From NCBI RefSeq assembly GCF_900187945.1, contig NZ_FYEH01000005.1, positions 248,001 through 312,000 on the forward strand: 64,000 bases of DNA, in the 5' to 3' direction. The position numbers and the translations under genes were made by a program. The notes beneath the pieces are model-generated. The model had not been told where the DNA came from. It did no database searches and worked only from the letters and a program-made list of their open reading frames with translations. Positions 1 through 10,983 of this stretch are shown one piece after another; the stretch's first letter is position 1; the number at the start of each line of letters is the position of its first letter. The DNA is from Arboricoccus pini (lineage in GTDB: Bacteria; Pseudomonadota; Alphaproteobacteria; Geminicoccales; Geminicoccaceae).

Positions 1-585
1 GTCATACCGAGCAGGGTCGCTGGCAGGTTGATCTACGGCCGGCCGTTGAGCCTCTCGAATATCGATGCGCGACTACGTCGGGGCTATTATCCCTATCATG
101 ATCGTCTGTGGCGGCTTGTTCAGGAACGTCGATCGGCAGGCGGTGGTGTAATCCTTGTGGATTGTCATTCGATGCCTTCCGAGGCGGCCTGCATGGCCGG
201 ACAACGCGGGCCGGTCGATATCGCCGTAGGCGATCGGTTCGGCACCAGTGCGCATTCTTTACTTGTGCGAAGTGTCGTCGAACTTCTCGAACACGCCGGC
301 CTTCGCGTCTCGCAGAATCGACCCTACGCGGGCGGATTCATAACGGAGCACTATGGTCGGCCTCATTGCGGTATGCATACAGTGCAATTGGAGATCCGGC
401 GCGACCTATTCTATGACCGCGATACCCGGATCTTGTCGACCAAGGCAGGGATGCTTAGCCGGGTCCTATGCGATCTGGTGGTCGAGCTTTACCGCGTGCT
501 GCAGGTCGTGCCCAGATCTGGCGAAAAAGCAGATGCGCCGATGCTGGCCAACCTCCCACGGCCCATAATGTTGGCTGCCGACTAG
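1..585 (+). CDS. N-formylglutamate amidohydrolase, 3' part
   Basis: The frame is open to base 1, so the start lies outside the window; 194 codons remain. The family hydrolyses N-formyl-L-glutamate to glutamate and formate, or related N-acyl substrates. Visible family motifs are VDCHSMP, DIAVGDRFG and RPYAGGFITEHYG, which carry the His, Asp and Glu residues expected of this zinc-dependent fold, followed by the conserved VQLEIRRDL segment. A TTG at 28 could be read as a start, but the residues before it (VIPSRVAGR) fit the family, so I treat the gene as truncated by the window edge. No hut genes are visible nearby, so a link to histidine degradation is only possible. Confidence 0.85.
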   Translation, partial: VIPSRVAGRLIYGRPLSLSNIDARLRRGYYPYHDRLWRLVQERRSAGGGVILVDCHSMPSEAACMAGQRGPVDIAVGDRFGTSAHSLLVRSVVELLEHAGLRVSQNRPYAGGFITEHYGRPHCGMHTVQLEIRRDLFYDRDTRILSTKAGMLSRVLCDLVVELYRVLQVVPRSGEKADAPMLANLPRPIMLAAD

Positions 586-1875
<1,290 letters not shown>

Positions 1876-2004
1876 GGAAAGCTTTGCTCGTTGACTGTCG
1901 AGGCCTGTCGAAGGGCGGGATCACGCACGGACATGTTATTTCTTATGCGTGTGTCTCGGGCGCTTTGGAGAGTATAATATAACCAGGTGTTGAGCGTTTT
2001 AAGT

Positions 2005-2763
2005 CTACGGGATGAACTGTTCCTTAAGGATCCGCTCTTCGAGATTGTGCTCGGGATCGAATAGAAGACGAATTGCCTTGCTTCGATCTTCCCAAACATC
2101 GACTTCGAGCACATCACGCACTTCGGTGAAGTCAGCCACCGCGCTAACTGGTCGCTTGTGCGGATCGAGGACCCGAATGGTAAAGCGCGACCGAGCAGGC
2201 AGCAAAGCACCGCGCCAGCGCCGAGGACGAAAAGGGCTGATCGGGGTGAGAGCGAGCAAATTGGCTCCCACGGGCAGGATCGGTCCGTGAGCCGATGAAT
2301 TGTAGGCTGTGCTTCCGGCTGGCGTTGCGATCAGCACGCCATCGCATGTGAGCTGCGGCAAGCGACAGACACCGTCAATGTCGATCGCGAGCGACGCAGC
2401 CTGGCGGGTTTCCCGGAAAATGTAGACGTCATTTATTCCTAGTCCATTGCGAATGGAGCCGTCGCTGAGGCGCGCGCGCATCCGCAGCGGGTAGAGATCG
2501 ATTGGCTGGGCCGTCTCAATTCGTTCCTCGAGATGGTTCGGCTCGAAGGCATTCAGCAAAAAACCTACCGTTCCCAGATTCATCCCGTAGATGGGAAGAT
2601 CATGCTCCAAGGTAGCGTGCATAGTTTCCAGCATGAAACCATCGCCGCCAAGGGCGACGATCACGTCTGCATCTTCGATCGTGCTTTGTGAGTGCTGATT
2701 TAGAAGTACGTCCAGCGCTCGTTGCGCCTCCTCGGTTTCGGCCGCTTTGAAGGCGATGTTCAT
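2005..2763 (-). CDS. nadK: NAD kinase
   Basis: 252-residue ATP-NAD kinase that makes NADP from NAD in the cytosol. The diagnostic GGDGFMLETMH motif, the NLGTVGFLLN segment, and LIATPAGSTAYNSSAHGPILP with its conserved glycine- and serine-rich nucleotide-binding turn are intact. The length is typical of the short alphaproteobacterial NadK. It is divergent from moaA, with 134 bp between the two starts that must hold promoters for both. Its 3' end lies about 130 bp beyond the aminotransferase stop on the opposite strand. Confidence 0.93.
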   Translation of the reverse strand: MNIAFKAAETEEAQRALDVLLNQHSQSTIEDADVIVALGGDGFMLETMHATLEHDLPIYGMNLGTVGFLLNAFEPNHLEERIETAQPIDLYPLRMRARLSDGSIRNGLGINDVYIFRETRQAASLAIDIDGVCRLPQLTCDGVLIATPAGSTAYNSSAHGPILPVGANLLALTPISPFRPRRWRGALLPARSRFTIRVLDPHKRPVSAVADFTEVRDVLEVDVWEDRSKAIRLLFDPEHNLEERILKEQFIP

Positions 2764-2897
2764 CGTTGCCGGATCTCACACACTGTATCGTCTGTCGATA
2801 ATCGGTCGATGCAGCCTTTGAGCGATATGGCTGCTGTGGACAGACCCTTAGCGCGCCCCACATAACAGGTCGAGGCGATTGCCGTCGTCCACTCATT

Positions 2898-3899
2898 ATG
2901 GGTAGCCCCTTGCTCATCGACCCTTTCGCTCGACATGTGTCGTATGTCCGGATCTCACTGACCGATCGTTGCGACTTTCGCTGTGTCTATTGCATGTCGG
3001 AGAACATGACGTTCCTGCCTAAGGCAGAGTTGCTGACGCTCAACGAAGTTGATCGGCTAGCCTCGGCATTTGTCCAACTGGGCGTCACGAAGCTGCGGCT
3101 GACCGGGGGCGAGCCGTTAGTCCGGCGCAACATTATGTGGCTGGTCGAGCGGCTGGGAAGGCACCTCGATCAGGGGCTCGAAGAGCTGACGATAACGACG
3201 AACGGCAGTCAACTCGCGCGCTTTGCCGACGGCTTGAAGCAGGCTGGCGTTCGGCGTGTCAATGTCTCGCTGGATACGCTGGATTCCGCGAAATTCACTT
3301 CGATCACCCGTTGGGGGCGCCTCGATCAGGTGTTGAACGGAATTCAAGCTGCGAAATCAGCCGGATTGAAAATCAAGATAAACATGGTGGCGCTCAAAGG
3401 CGTAAACGAAGATGAAATTGACAGGATGTTGGCTTGGTGCGGCGCGGAGGGCTTTGATCTCGTCCTGATCGAGACGATGCCTCTAGGAGAAATCGAGCAG
3501 GATCGAACGGACCAGTATTTGCCCCTCAGCGTCGTTCGCCGGCGTCTCGCACGCAAATGGACGATCAGCGACATTCCGCTGAGCACAGGTGGTCCCGCTC
3601 GCTATGTCCGCGTCAAGGAAACCGGTGGGCGGCTGGGGTTCATCACGCCGCTTACTCATAATTTTTGCGAGGCGTGCAACCGGGTCAGGGTGACCTGCAC
3701 CGGCATAATGTATATGTGCCTGGGACAAGAAGATCAGGTCGACCTCAGAACCCCGCTCAGGGCTTCCACTTCGGACGATATGCTGATTGAGGCCATTCGC
3801 GGTGGGATCGACCGTAAGCCCAAGGGACACGACTTCATCATTAACCGGCCGAAGGCCGCGCCGGCGCTGGCGCGGCATATGAGCATGACCGGCGGTTAG
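2898..3899 (+). CDS. moaA: GTP 3',8-cyclase MoaA, molybdenum cofactor biosynthesis
   Basis: 333-residue radical SAM enzyme for the first step of molybdopterin synthesis. The N-terminal cluster motif is the CX3CX2C in [13 protein letters not shown]. The C-terminal second 4Fe-4S site is in [15 protein letters not shown]. The protein ends in the Gly-Gly tail (SMTGG) that is essential in Moa[12 protein letters not shown] is the SAM-binding GGE motif. No other moa or moe gene is in the window. The stop interlocks with the stop of the convergent HPt gene: TTAG at 3896-3899 reads TAG on this strand and TAA on the other. Confidence 0.95.
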   Translation: MGSPLLIDPFARHVSYVRISLTDRCDFRCVYCMSENMTFLPKAELLTLNEVDRLASAFVQLGVTKLRLTGGEPLVRRNIMWLVERLGRHLDQGLEELTITTNGSQLARFADGLKQAGVRRVNVSLDTLDSAKFTSITRWGRLDQVLNGIQAAKSAGLKIKINMVALKGVNEDEIDRMLAWCGAEGFDLVLIETMPLGEIEQDRTDQYLPLSVVRRRLARKWTISDIPLSTGGPARYVRVKETGGRLGFITPLTHNFCEACNRVRVTCTGIMYMCLGQEDQVDLRTPLRASTSDDMLIEAIRGGIDRKPKGHDFIINRPKAAPALARHMSMTGG

Positions 3900-4285
3900 T
3901 GATCGCGCGCTTCAACTTCGTTAGCGAGGTCTGCATAGGCTGAACGGAGTATATTGAGTGTCTTGAGCGACGGAGGGGTCATTTCCGCTTCTGCGGCCAG
4001 TCGCCCGAGTTCCAGCACGCCAAGATTAATGCTGGCTCCTTTGAGGGAATGACACTCTCGCGACCAAGCATGAGGATCGTTCAAGGCGGTCGCCAAGCGG
4101 GCAAGCACCTGCTCGGCGGTTGTTTTGTAGAGTTCTATGATATCCCGTTCCGCGCCGATATCGTCGCCCGTAAAACTCCTTAGTCGGCTGTAATCAATAA
4201 CGGTGCGGGCATGTGCCTGCGATAGAGTGGAATTTCCGGACGACATTGGAGCGACACTTTCGGTTGTGTCTCTTGAATGTTTCAC
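3896..4285 (-). CDS. Orphan histidine phosphotransfer (HPt) domain protein
   Basis: 129-residue single-domain protein. The HPt helix with phospho-accepting histidine near residue 79 is visible in [16 protein letters not shown], followed by the amphipathic LGRLAAEAE helix. There is no kinase or receiver domain. HPt proteins relay phosphate between hybrid kinases and response regulators in the cytosol. No histidine kinase or response regulator lies within the window, so its partners are encoded elsewhere. It lies 42 bp downstream of pheA on the same strand and may be co-transcribed with it. A later in-frame ATG at 4246 is a possible alternative start, since the first 13 residues look unstructured. 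Confidence 0.7.
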   Translation of the reverse strand: MKHSRDTTESVAPMSSGNSTLSQAHARTVIDYSRLRSFTGDDIGAERDIIELYKTTAEQVLARLATALNDPHAWSRECHSLKGASINLGVLELGRLAAEAEMTPPSLKTLNILRSAYADLANEVEARDH

Positions 4286-4327
4286 AATTGACGCGAGAGG
4301 GCGACCTCGATTCCCTAGGCTTACGCT

Positions 4328-5176
4328 CTATGATATGCGCGCGCGAGACGGCGAGGCGCGATATGTGCCGAGGACGGTAACATCGCGCGCGAAGAAGCTC
4401 AGTTCCTCAAAGGCGCGCTGGACCGAAGTCTGGGCGGGGTGCCCCATGATATCGGCCAAAAAGCTTGCCTGGGTGAACGTTCCGTCGATATAACTTTCCA
4501 GCTTGACCATGTTGACCCCGTTAGTCGCAAATCCGCCCAGCGCTTTGTAAAGGGCGGCAGGGACGTTGCGAACCGTGAAGGTGAACGTCGTTAGGACTGG
4601 GGTACCGTCATCTTCGGGCGCGTCCGGTTCGGCTGCCAGAATAAGAAATCGGGTGGTGTTATGCGCCTCGTCCTCGATATCCGCGGCTAGAATATCAAGA
4701 CCGTAGATTTCGGCAGCCAGTCGTGAAGCAATTGCCGCCTTATCGCGCGCGCCGCTTTTAACCAGGTCTGCCGCAGCTCCTGCCGTATCGGCGGCCACTC
4801 GTGCCTCTAGCCTGTGATCCTTCAAAAAGCGGCGGCATTGGCCGATCGCATGGATATGGGTCTCGACGACCTTTATTTGAGCGATGGTCACGCCGGGAAG
4901 AGCCATGAGGTTGTGCCGAACGCGCTCGAAACACTCGCCTACAATGTACAGTCCCCCTTGTGGCAGTAGATGGTGGACGTCCGCCACTCGACCGGCCAGC
5001 GTGTTGTCGACCGGAATCATGGCGAGCGCGGCCCGGCCGTCTCGAACAGCCGCGAATGCGTCATCAAACGAGCGACAGGGCAGCACCGGCATGTTCGGAA
5101 ACATGTGCTGGCATGCCATGTGAGAATATGCGCCGAGTTGGCCTTGAAATGCGATGGGTCTTGCAATGGTCGACAT
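4328..5176 (-). CDS. pheA: Prephenate dehydratase
   Basis: Converts prephenate to phenylpyruvate in phenylalanine synthesis, cytosolic. The start is placed at ATG 5176, giving 282 residues beginning MSTIARPIAFQGQLGAYSH; the frame is open upstream to 5224, but those 16 residues do not look like the family. The dehydratase domain occupies roughly residues 5-185, with GAYSH and IPVDNTLAGRVADVHHLL. The C-terminal ACT domain (about 195-275) contains GVNMVKLESYIDG, the phenylalanine-binding allosteric element. There is no chorismate mutase domain, so this is the monofunctional form. It is divergent from the membrane cytochrome c gene. Confidence 0.92.
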   Translation of the reverse strand: MSTIARPIAFQGQLGAYSHMACQHMFPNMPVLPCRSFDDAFAAVRDGRAALAMIPVDNTLAGRVADVHHLLPQGGLYIVGECFERVRHNLMALPGVTIAQIKVVETHIHAIGQCRRFLKDHRLEARVAADTAGAAADLVKSGARDKAAIASRLAAEIYGLDILAADIEDEAHNTTRFLILAAEPDAPEDDGTPVLTTFTFTVRNVPAALYKALGGFATNGVNMVKLESYIDGTFTQASFLADIMGHPAQTSVQRAFEELSFFARDVTVLGTYRASPSRARIS

Positions 5177-5372
5177 GAGGAAGGGACGAAATCCGTTACA
5201 GTCGTCGGTCGTGAGTGACTGCACCCTCTTATGCCGCGCTGCTCATAAAGGCCAGCCACGCCGCTATTGGTTGGCGAGCGAGCCTGCGTGCTCCTTGGGC
5301 CCATCGAAGTGTGCCGGGCAAGGCCGTCTTCTTGACGCTATACACTTCGGCGTTTACCGACCAATCTAAAGG

Positions 5373-5388
5373 CCGCTCGATCGAGCGG
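5373..5388. repeat. Perfect 16-bp palindrome upstream of cytochrome c gene
   Basis: CCGCTCGATCGAGCGG is a perfect, uninterrupted inverted repeat centred about 57 bp before the cytochrome c start, in the divergent pheA / cytochrome region. This size and placement fit an operator for a dimeric regulator. It could also be a chance palindrome in GC-rich DNA. Confidence 0.5.
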
Positions 5389-5437
5389 AAGTGCATCGAA
5401 TAGGTATAAAAACAATCAGATCAAGGCGAGGGTCCGG

Positions 5438-6052
5438 ATGGAAGCTTCTCTCGAGGGCCAAAAATTCATAGGCGCCATCCTCACCGGCGCGATCCTGGCA
5501 ATTGGCTCGGGCGTCTTGGCAGGCATCATTTATAGTCCTCACAAACCGGAGCATAATGCCTATCAGGTTGATGTCTCGGTGCTTGCGGCCGGAGGCGGCG
5601 AATCAGCGGCTCAGTCTTTAGTGCCGATCGCCCAGCGATTGGCGGCGGCGGACGCCGGCAAAGGCGCGGCTACTGCCAAGGTCTGCCTCTCCTGCCATAC
5701 CTTTGACGAAGGAGCGCCTAATAAAATCGGACCGAATCTGTACGACACCGTGGGTGAGGAGATTGGCAAGGGCAAAGCTTCTTATCCATTTTCGCCAGCC
5801 CTTTCGGGCCATGGCGGCAAGTGGGACTATGAAAATCTCGATCGATTCCTGACGAGTCCGAAGGAGTTTGCCCCGGGCACGAAAATGAGTTTTGCTGGGC
5901 TCAGCAAACCGGACCAGCGAGCTAATGTCATTGCGTTCTTGCGGTCGCTGTCCGCCGATCCAGTTCCTCTTCCCACTAAGGACGCACCGGATAATACATC
6001 CGCAAGCGGTAGCGAGAAGAGCGGAACTACGATCTCCGCCCCCGCACCCTAA
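5438..6052 (+). CDS. Membrane-anchored c-type cytochrome (CycM-like)
   Basis: 204-residue protein with one N-terminal transmembrane anchor (about residues 10-32, FIGAILTGAILAIGSG...), a linker, then a class I cytochrome c domain. Heme attachment is at CLSCH (about 87-91), with a distal Met in the FAPGTKMSFAGL segment and the C-terminal NVIAFLRSL helix. The C-terminal tail is Ser/Pro-rich. By family it carries electrons between the bc1 complex and terminal oxidase while tethered to the periplasmic face. Its location next to pheA is common in Alphaproteobacteria. It is followed 9 bp later by the phosphatase gene and is probably co-transcribed with it. Confidence 0.88.
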   Translation: MEASLEGQKFIGAILTGAILAIGSGVLAGIIYSPHKPEHNAYQVDVSVLAAGGGESAAQSLVPIAQRLAAADAGKGAATAKVCLSCHTFDEGAPNKIGPNLYDTVGEEIGKGKASYPFSPALSGHGGKWDYENLDRFLTSPKEFAPGTKMSFAGLSKPDQRANVIAFLRSLSADPVPLPTKDAPDNTSASGSEKSGTTISAPAP

Positions 6053-6061
6053 CGAGGCACA

Positions 6062-6859
6062 ATGCCAAATTCTTCGGACCTTAGAGAGTTCTCCGCTCTG
6101 GCCCATGAATTGGCAGAGGCGGCGGGTGCCGTACAGCGGCGATATTTTCGTCGCCCCGTGGCTGTCGACAGCAAGGTGGACGATAGTCCGGTGACCGTGG
6201 CCGATCGTGAGGCCGAAGCGGTAATGCGGGATCTCATCGGTCGTCGATTTCCCTCGCATGGCATATTCGGTGAAGAATTTGGGCGCGATCGCGAGTCGGC
6301 CGAATTCGTATGGGTTTTAGACCCAATCGATGGCACGAAATCGTTCATCACCGGCAGGCCGCTGTTCGGCACATTGATCGCCCTTTTGAGAGAGGGCCGC
6401 CCCGTCCTTGGGGTAATCGACCAATCCATCCTGAAAGAGCGCTGGGTCGGTATCAAGGGCCGGCCAACCCTCCATAACGGAAGTGTTCTCCAGACGCGCG
6501 AATGCCCCGTTTTGAGCCAAGCGTCGCTATACGCGACGAGCCCCTTGATGTTTACCAGCCCGATCGATCGCCAGGGTTTTGATCGCGTGGCCAAGCGAGC
6601 GCGCTATCCCTTGTTCGGCGGTGATTGCTATGCCTATGGCTTAGTAGCGATGGGATTTGTCGATGTCGTCGTCGAGGCTGGTCTTCAGCCCTACGACTAT
6701 ATGGCGCTTATACCGGTTATCGAGGGAGCCGGAGGACATATGTCGGATTGGGCAGGGAGAGATCTCGACCTAGCGTCCGACGGACGCGTGATAGCATCGG
6801 GCGATCGACGTCTCCATGATGAGATCCTCGCTCTGTTGGACATGCGTTCCGCGGTATGA
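6062..6859 (+). CDS. hisN: Inositol monophosphatase family phosphatase, probably histidinol-phosphatase
   Basis: 265-residue Mg-dependent phosphatase. The metal-binding signatures are GEEFG (Glu), the DPIDGTKSFITGRP motif with its two Asp residues, and the C-terminal aspartate in LQPYDYMALIPVIEGAGG. The DGTKSFITG and PLFGTLIALL sequence fits the HisN-type histidinol-phosphatase branch better than SuhB or CysQ. In that role it would remove phosphate from L-histidinol phosphate. No other his gene is nearby. The substrate assignment is by family resemblance only; the fold assignment is firm. Confidence 0.8.
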   Translation: MPNSSDLREFSALAHELAEAAGAVQRRYFRRPVAVDSKVDDSPVTVADREAEAVMRDLIGRRFPSHGIFGEEFGRDRESAEFVWVLDPIDGTKSFITGRPLFGTLIALLREGRPVLGVIDQSILKERWVGIKGRPTLHNGSVLQTRECPVLSQASLYATSPLMFTSPIDRQGFDRVAKRARYPLFGGDCYAYGLVAMGFVDVVVEAGLQPYDYMALIPVIEGAGGHMSDWAGRDLDLASDGRVIASGDRRLHDEILALLDMRSAV

Positions 6860-6918
6860 TGGCAAGACGGGATTTTGTAAGGTCGTTTTCACGTCAACCA
6901 CTTTGGGGGTCGTGAAGC

Positions 6919-8814
6919 GTGAGGCAATTTGGAAGAAGGCAGTTCATCGTTCGGGCAGCGCGCTCTGTGGCAGTAACAGGAGGGCTGATTCATGCCCGTC
7001 AGGCGGAAGCAGAGACGCAAGTCGCGGAGAGGCCCGTTCTCGACGGTGTTGTTGGCGTCCATGGTTATGCGCTTTATGACGATTTAAAATACGGCCCCGA
7101 TTTCAGCGGGTTTGGCTACGTCAATCTGAAGGCTCCAAAAGGCGGCCGGCTCATCGACTCGGCGCTTGGCAGTTTTGATAGTTTCAATCCTTATATCTTG
7201 CGTGGTCGCGCCGCCGACAATGTGGATTTGATTTTTGATACCCTGACCGTCCAGTCGCAAGACGAACCGTTCTCGAGATATGGCTCCGTCGCTCAATACA
7301 TCTTCATGCCGCCCGATCGAAGCTGGGTAGCCTTCGAGGTCAATGCTGCTGCCCGTTGGCACGATGGCACGCCCATTCTGGCCAGTGACATTGCCTTTAC
7401 GTTCGAAATTCTCAAAACGAAAGGCTCCCCAGCCTACCAGTTTTATTATCGCCAAGTGGCGGGGGTGGATATTCTGGGTGAGCGACGGGTCCGGTTCAAC
7501 TTCGTACCCGATGGGTCCAATCGTGAACTCCCCCTGGTTGTTGGGCAATTGCCCGTTCTTTCGGCCGCGTATTGGTCCACACGCGACTTTGAAGCCAACT
7601 CTCTCGATAAACCGTTGGGTTCCGGCCCCTATCGCATCAGGGACGTCGATCCTGGGCGATCGGTTACCTATGAGCGGATCGATGACTATTGGGGCGCCGA
7701 TCTCCCCATAAATCGAGGTCGTTATAATTTTGCGGAGATCCGCAGCGAATATTTTCGAGATCTTGACGTTTCACTAGAGGCGTTCAAGGCTGGCCAGTAT
7801 GATTTTCGATTTGAAAATTCGGCCAAGCGCTGGGTGACTGGCTACAATGGTCCGGCGGTTGAAGAAGGCAAAATCGCGAAGCTAGACTTGATGATTCCCT
7901 CATCTGCACGCATGCAGGGTTTTGCTATGAATATTCGCCGCGCTTTTTTCGCGGATCCGCGAGTGCGCGAGGCAATCGGTTACTGCTTTGACTTTGAGTG
8001 GTCGAATAAAACGTTATTTTTTGGTCAGTATGAGCGTATCCGAAGTTATTTCCACGGTCACCTCGAGTTCATGGCCACTGGGCTACCGGGAGAGGCGGAA
8101 AGAGAAATGTTGACGCCGTTTAAAGACGTGCTCGACCCCAGACTTTTTTCCGAAGAATTCGAGCTGCCGCATACAGACGGGACGGGCAATGTTCGCGACA
8201 ATCTTCGGCACGCATTCGGCTTGCTCAAGGATGCGGGCTGGTCAGTCGAGAATGGCTCTTTGAAGCATATTCAAACAGGACAGTCGATGGCGTTTGAGAT
8301 TCTTCTCAGCCAGTCGGACCTGGAAAGAGTAGCATTGCCCTTCGTGCAAAATCTATCTCGCCTTGGAATTAAGGCGAATATCCGGACCGTCGATCCTTCG
8401 CAGTATCAAAATCGGATGAATCAATTTGACTTCGATATGACGGTTGCGTTGTGGCCGCAGAGCAGTTCGCCGGGCAACGAGCAGGCGCAATTTTGGAGCT
8501 CAAAAGCCGCCGACGTAGAAGGCAGTAAGAATTTCGTAGGGATCAAGAACCGGGCAATCGATGCGATATGTGAAAGGATCGTGCAAGCAACAAGGCGGGA
8601 CGAGTTGGAGATTGCCGTTCGAGCACTGGATCGCGTCCTTCTTTGGGGATTCTACGTCGTTCCACATTACACACTCGGACATTATTGGCTCGCGCGTTGG
8701 AAGAAGATCGCTTTCCCAGCAACGTTACCTACCCAATCTCCCGACGTGTTCAGTTGGTGGGATAGCACGGCAGGCGAGGGCGGTGACCAGGTTCTTCCCG
8801 AAGCGACGCCCTGA
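6919..8814 (+). CDS. yejA: Peptide ABC transporter substrate-binding protein YejA-like
   Basis: 631-residue family 5 extracellular solute-binding protein, periplasmic. It begins with GTG. The N-terminus has a twin-arginine-like signal (GRRQFIVRAA, then a weakly hydrophobic stretch and ARQAEAE), so Tat export is possible but not certain. The mature part has HGYALYDDLKYGPDF and the YVNLKAPKGG segment typical of YejA, and WHDGTPILASDIAFTFE from the general family. It is the first gene of a four-gene importer: binding protein, two permeases, double ATPase. YejABEF takes up oligopeptides and, in Escherichia coli, microcin C. The gap to yejB is 10 bp. Confidence 0.9.
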   Translation: MRQFGRRQFIVRAARSVAVTGGLIHARQAEAETQVAERPVLDGVVGVHGYALYDDLKYGPDFSGFGYVNLKAPKGGRLIDSALGSFDSFNPYILRGRAADNVDLIFDTLTVQSQDEPFSRYGSVAQYIFMPPDRSWVAFEVNAAARWHDGTPILASDIAFTFEILKTKGSPAYQFYYRQVAGVDILGERRVRFNFVPDGSNRELPLVVGQLPVLSAAYWSTRDFEANSLDKPLGSGPYRIRDVDPGRSVTYERIDDYWGADLPINRGRYNFAEIRSEYFRDLDVSLEAFKAGQYDFRFENSAKRWVTGYNGPAVEEGKIAKLDLMIPSSARMQGFAMNIRRAFFADPRVREAIGYCFDFEWSNKTLFFGQYERIRSYFHGHLEFMATGLPGEAEREMLTPFKDVLDPRLFSEEFELPHTDGTGNVRDNLRHAFGLLKDAGWSVENGSLKHIQTGQSMAFEILLSQSDLERVALPFVQNLSRLGIKANIRTVDPSQYQNRMNQFDFDMTVALWPQSSSPGNEQAQFWSSKAADVEGSKNFVGIKNRAIDAICERIVQATRRDELEIAVRALDRVLLWGFYVVPHYTLGHYWLARWKKIAFPATLPTQSPDVFSWWDSTAGEGGDQVLPEATP

Positions 8815-8824
8815 GTAATCCCCG

Positions 8825-9910
8825 ATGGCCTGGTATATAGCCCGTCGGCTCGTTCTTATGATTCCAACGCTTCTCGGAATAATGATCCTTAACTTTCTGA
8901 TCGTCCAGGCGGCGCCGGGAGGCCCGATCGAGCAGATCATCGCCGACTTGTCACATCAGGCTTCGGCTGGCGATAGGTTCTCCGGCGGAAGTGGTGATCT
9001 GATGGCCGGGGCGCCGAGCGTGCAGTCCAGCTATCGAGGCGCTCAAGGGCTGGATCCCCAGTTTATTGATAAACTCAAGCGACAATTCGGCTTTGACAAA
9101 CCGCTCATCGAGCGATTTTGGCAGATGATGCGTGGCTATTTGATTTTCGATTTGGGCCAAAGCTTCTATTCGAACCGGTCAGTGCAATCCTTGATAGTTG
9201 AGAAGCTTCCGGTTTCGATCAGTCTTGGGCTATGGACGACGCTTTTAGTCTACCTGGTTTCGATACCCCTTGGGATACGCAAGGCTGTCAGGGACGGCGA
9301 GCCGTTCGATCTTTGGACCAGTGTGCTTGTCGTCGTTGGCAATGCCGTGCCGAGCTTCCTCTTTGCATTGCTGTTGATCGTCATTTTTGCCGGGGGAAGC
9401 TATCTCGAATGGTTTCCTCTTCGCGGCTTGGTCTCCGATAATTGGCAGCAAATGTCCTGGCCATCTATTGTACTAGATTATTTCTGGCATATTACGCTAC
9501 CGGTTCTCGCCATGGTAATCGGCGGGTTTGCCAGCTTGACCATGTTGACGAGGAATTCATTTCTGGACCAGCTCGGCCAGCAATATGTAATGACGGCGAG
9601 AGCCAAGGGGTTGAGTGAGAACCAAGTCCTTTATCGTCATGTGTTTCGAAATGCCATGCTGATTGTCGTTGCCGGTTTTCCAGCGGCGTTCGTTAGCATT
9701 CTCTTCACAGGCTCGCTTTTGATCGAAACAATGTTTTCGCTCGATGGACTGGGCTTGCTTGGCTTCGAAGCGGCCATTCGGCGCGATTATCCCGTCATGT
9801 TCGGCACACTTTTTATTTTTACCCTGATAGGACTTATTCTGAAACTCGTCTCCGATCTGACGTATTTGGTCGTCGATCCGCGCATCGATTTTGAGGCGAG
9901 GCGTATTTGA
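8825..9910 (+). CDS. yejB: Peptide ABC transporter permease YejB
   Basis: 361-residue inner-membrane permease with about six transmembrane helices; the first is [21 protein letters not shown]. It has the family's large periplasmic loop after helix 1, including the [10 protein letters not shown] motif and a [12 protein letters not shown] segment characteristic of YejB. The cytoplasmic EAA loop is [22 protein letters not shown]. It pairs with YejE to form the channel. The stop codon overlaps the TTG start of yejE by four bases (TTGA at 9907-9910), which implies coupled translation. Confidence 0.93.
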   Translation: MAWYIARRLVLMIPTLLGIMILNFLIVQAAPGGPIEQIIADLSHQASAGDRFSGGSGDLMAGAPSVQSSYRGAQGLDPQFIDKLKRQFGFDKPLIERFWQMMRGYLIFDLGQSFYSNRSVQSLIVEKLPVSISLGLWTTLLVYLVSIPLGIRKAVRDGEPFDLWTSVLVVVGNAVPSFLFALLLIVIFAGGSYLEWFPLRGLVSDNWQQMSWPSIVLDYFWHITLPVLAMVIGGFASLTMLTRNSFLDQLGQQYVMTARAKGLSENQVLYRHVFRNAMLIVVAGFPAAFVSILFTGSLLIETMFSLDGLGLLGFEAAIRRDYPVMFGTLFIFTLIGLILKLVSDLTYLVVDPRIDFEARRI

Positions 9911-10983
9911 GGGGCTCGTCCGGGCGGAACGGCGCGGCTCGCGCGGTAGTAGCGCGATCTTGGCTTTCTCCGCTTACATATCGCCGAGTGCGCGTCTTTT
10001 GTAAAAATAAGCGCGGGCTGGTGGCGACCTCGGTCTTTGTCGTGGCTTTCGTCATTTCCCTATTTGCGGAGTTGATAGCTAACGATCGTCCGATATTCGT
10101 CTGGTATAGCGGACATCCATACTTTCCGGTATTTCGGGATTATCCTGAAACTGCGTTCGGCGGAGATTTCCCAACATATGCCGACTATCGTGACCCCTAT
10201 GTTATCAGCTTAATTGAGGGCAAGGGCTTCGTCATATGGCCGCCAATTCCTTACAATGCGACGACGGTCATTACAGATTTGGGTGTTCCTGCGCCGTCGC
10301 CTCCCTCGAAGCGCAATTGGTTGGGCACCGATGATCAATCCCGGGATGTTTTGGCGCGAGTCATTTATGGCTTCCGAATCTCCGTCCTGTTTGGCCTGCT
10401 TCTGGCGATATCCAGCTCGGCCGTCGGGATCTTGGCTGGAGCGGTTCAAGGCTATTTCGGTGGCTGGGTTGATCTTGGAATGCAGCGTTTCATCGAGGTA
10501 TGGAGCGGATTGCCGGTACTCTATCTGCTGATCATCATGGGCTCGATATTCATTCCCGGATTCTGGACGCTGCTGATTTTGATGCTGCTATTTTCCTGGA
10601 TGACCCTGGTTGATCTTGTTCGGGCTGAGTTCTTGCGTGCGCGGTCTCTCGATTACGTCAGAGCTGCTCGCGCCCTTGGCGCGTCGCATCCTCGCATCAT
10701 GCTGCGGCACATTCTTCCCAATGCGCTCGTGGCCACGACTACGTTCCTGCCATTCATCATCAACGGGTCCATCACGACGTTGACAGCTTTGGATTTTCTC
10801 GGATTTGGCTTGCCACCGGGCTCCCCATCTCTTGGTGAACTCGCTTTGCAGGGCAAGAATAACCCGCAGGCGCCATGGCTTGGATTGACGGCGTTCCTCG
10901 TTCTCGCAGCGGCCTTGTCGCTACTGATCTTTATGGGCGAAGCGGTGCGGGACGCGTTCGATCCGCGGCGGACGCCTCCTTGA
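9907..10983 (+). CDS. yejE: Peptide ABC transporter permease YejE
   Basis: 358-residue second permease. It has the YejE signature near the N-terminus ([11 protein letters not shown]..., then [15 protein letters not shown]), a long periplasmic segment with [19 protein letters not shown], and the EAA loop [24 protein letters not shown]. The only reasonable start is TTG at 9907, inside the TTGA overlap with the yejB stop: no ATG or GTG occurs in frame before the conserved N-terminal region. The gene ends in another TTGA (10980-10983) shared with yejF. Confidence 0.92.
   Translation: MRGSSGRNGAARAVVARSWLSPLTYRRVRVFCKNKRGLVATSVFVVAFVISLFAELIANDRPIFVWYSGHPYFPVFRDYPETAFGGDFPTYADYRDPYVISLIEGKGFVIWPPIPYNATTVITDLGVPAPSPPSKRNWLGTDDQSRDVLARVIYGFRISVLFGLLLAISSSAVGILAGAVQGYFGGWVDLGMQRFIEVWSGLPVLYLLIIMGSIFIPGFWTLLILMLLFSWMTLVDLVRAEFLRARSLDYVRAARALGASHPRIMLRHILPNALVATTTFLPFIINGSITTLTALDFLGFGLPPGSPSLGELALQGKNNPQAPWLGLTAFLVLAAALSLLIFMGEAVRDAFDPRRTPP

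Noticed and set aside
10875-10979. Extended ATG start for yejF
   Set aside because: It would overlap yejE by over 100 bases and add residues that do not belong to the family; the TTG in the TTGA overlap fits size and context.
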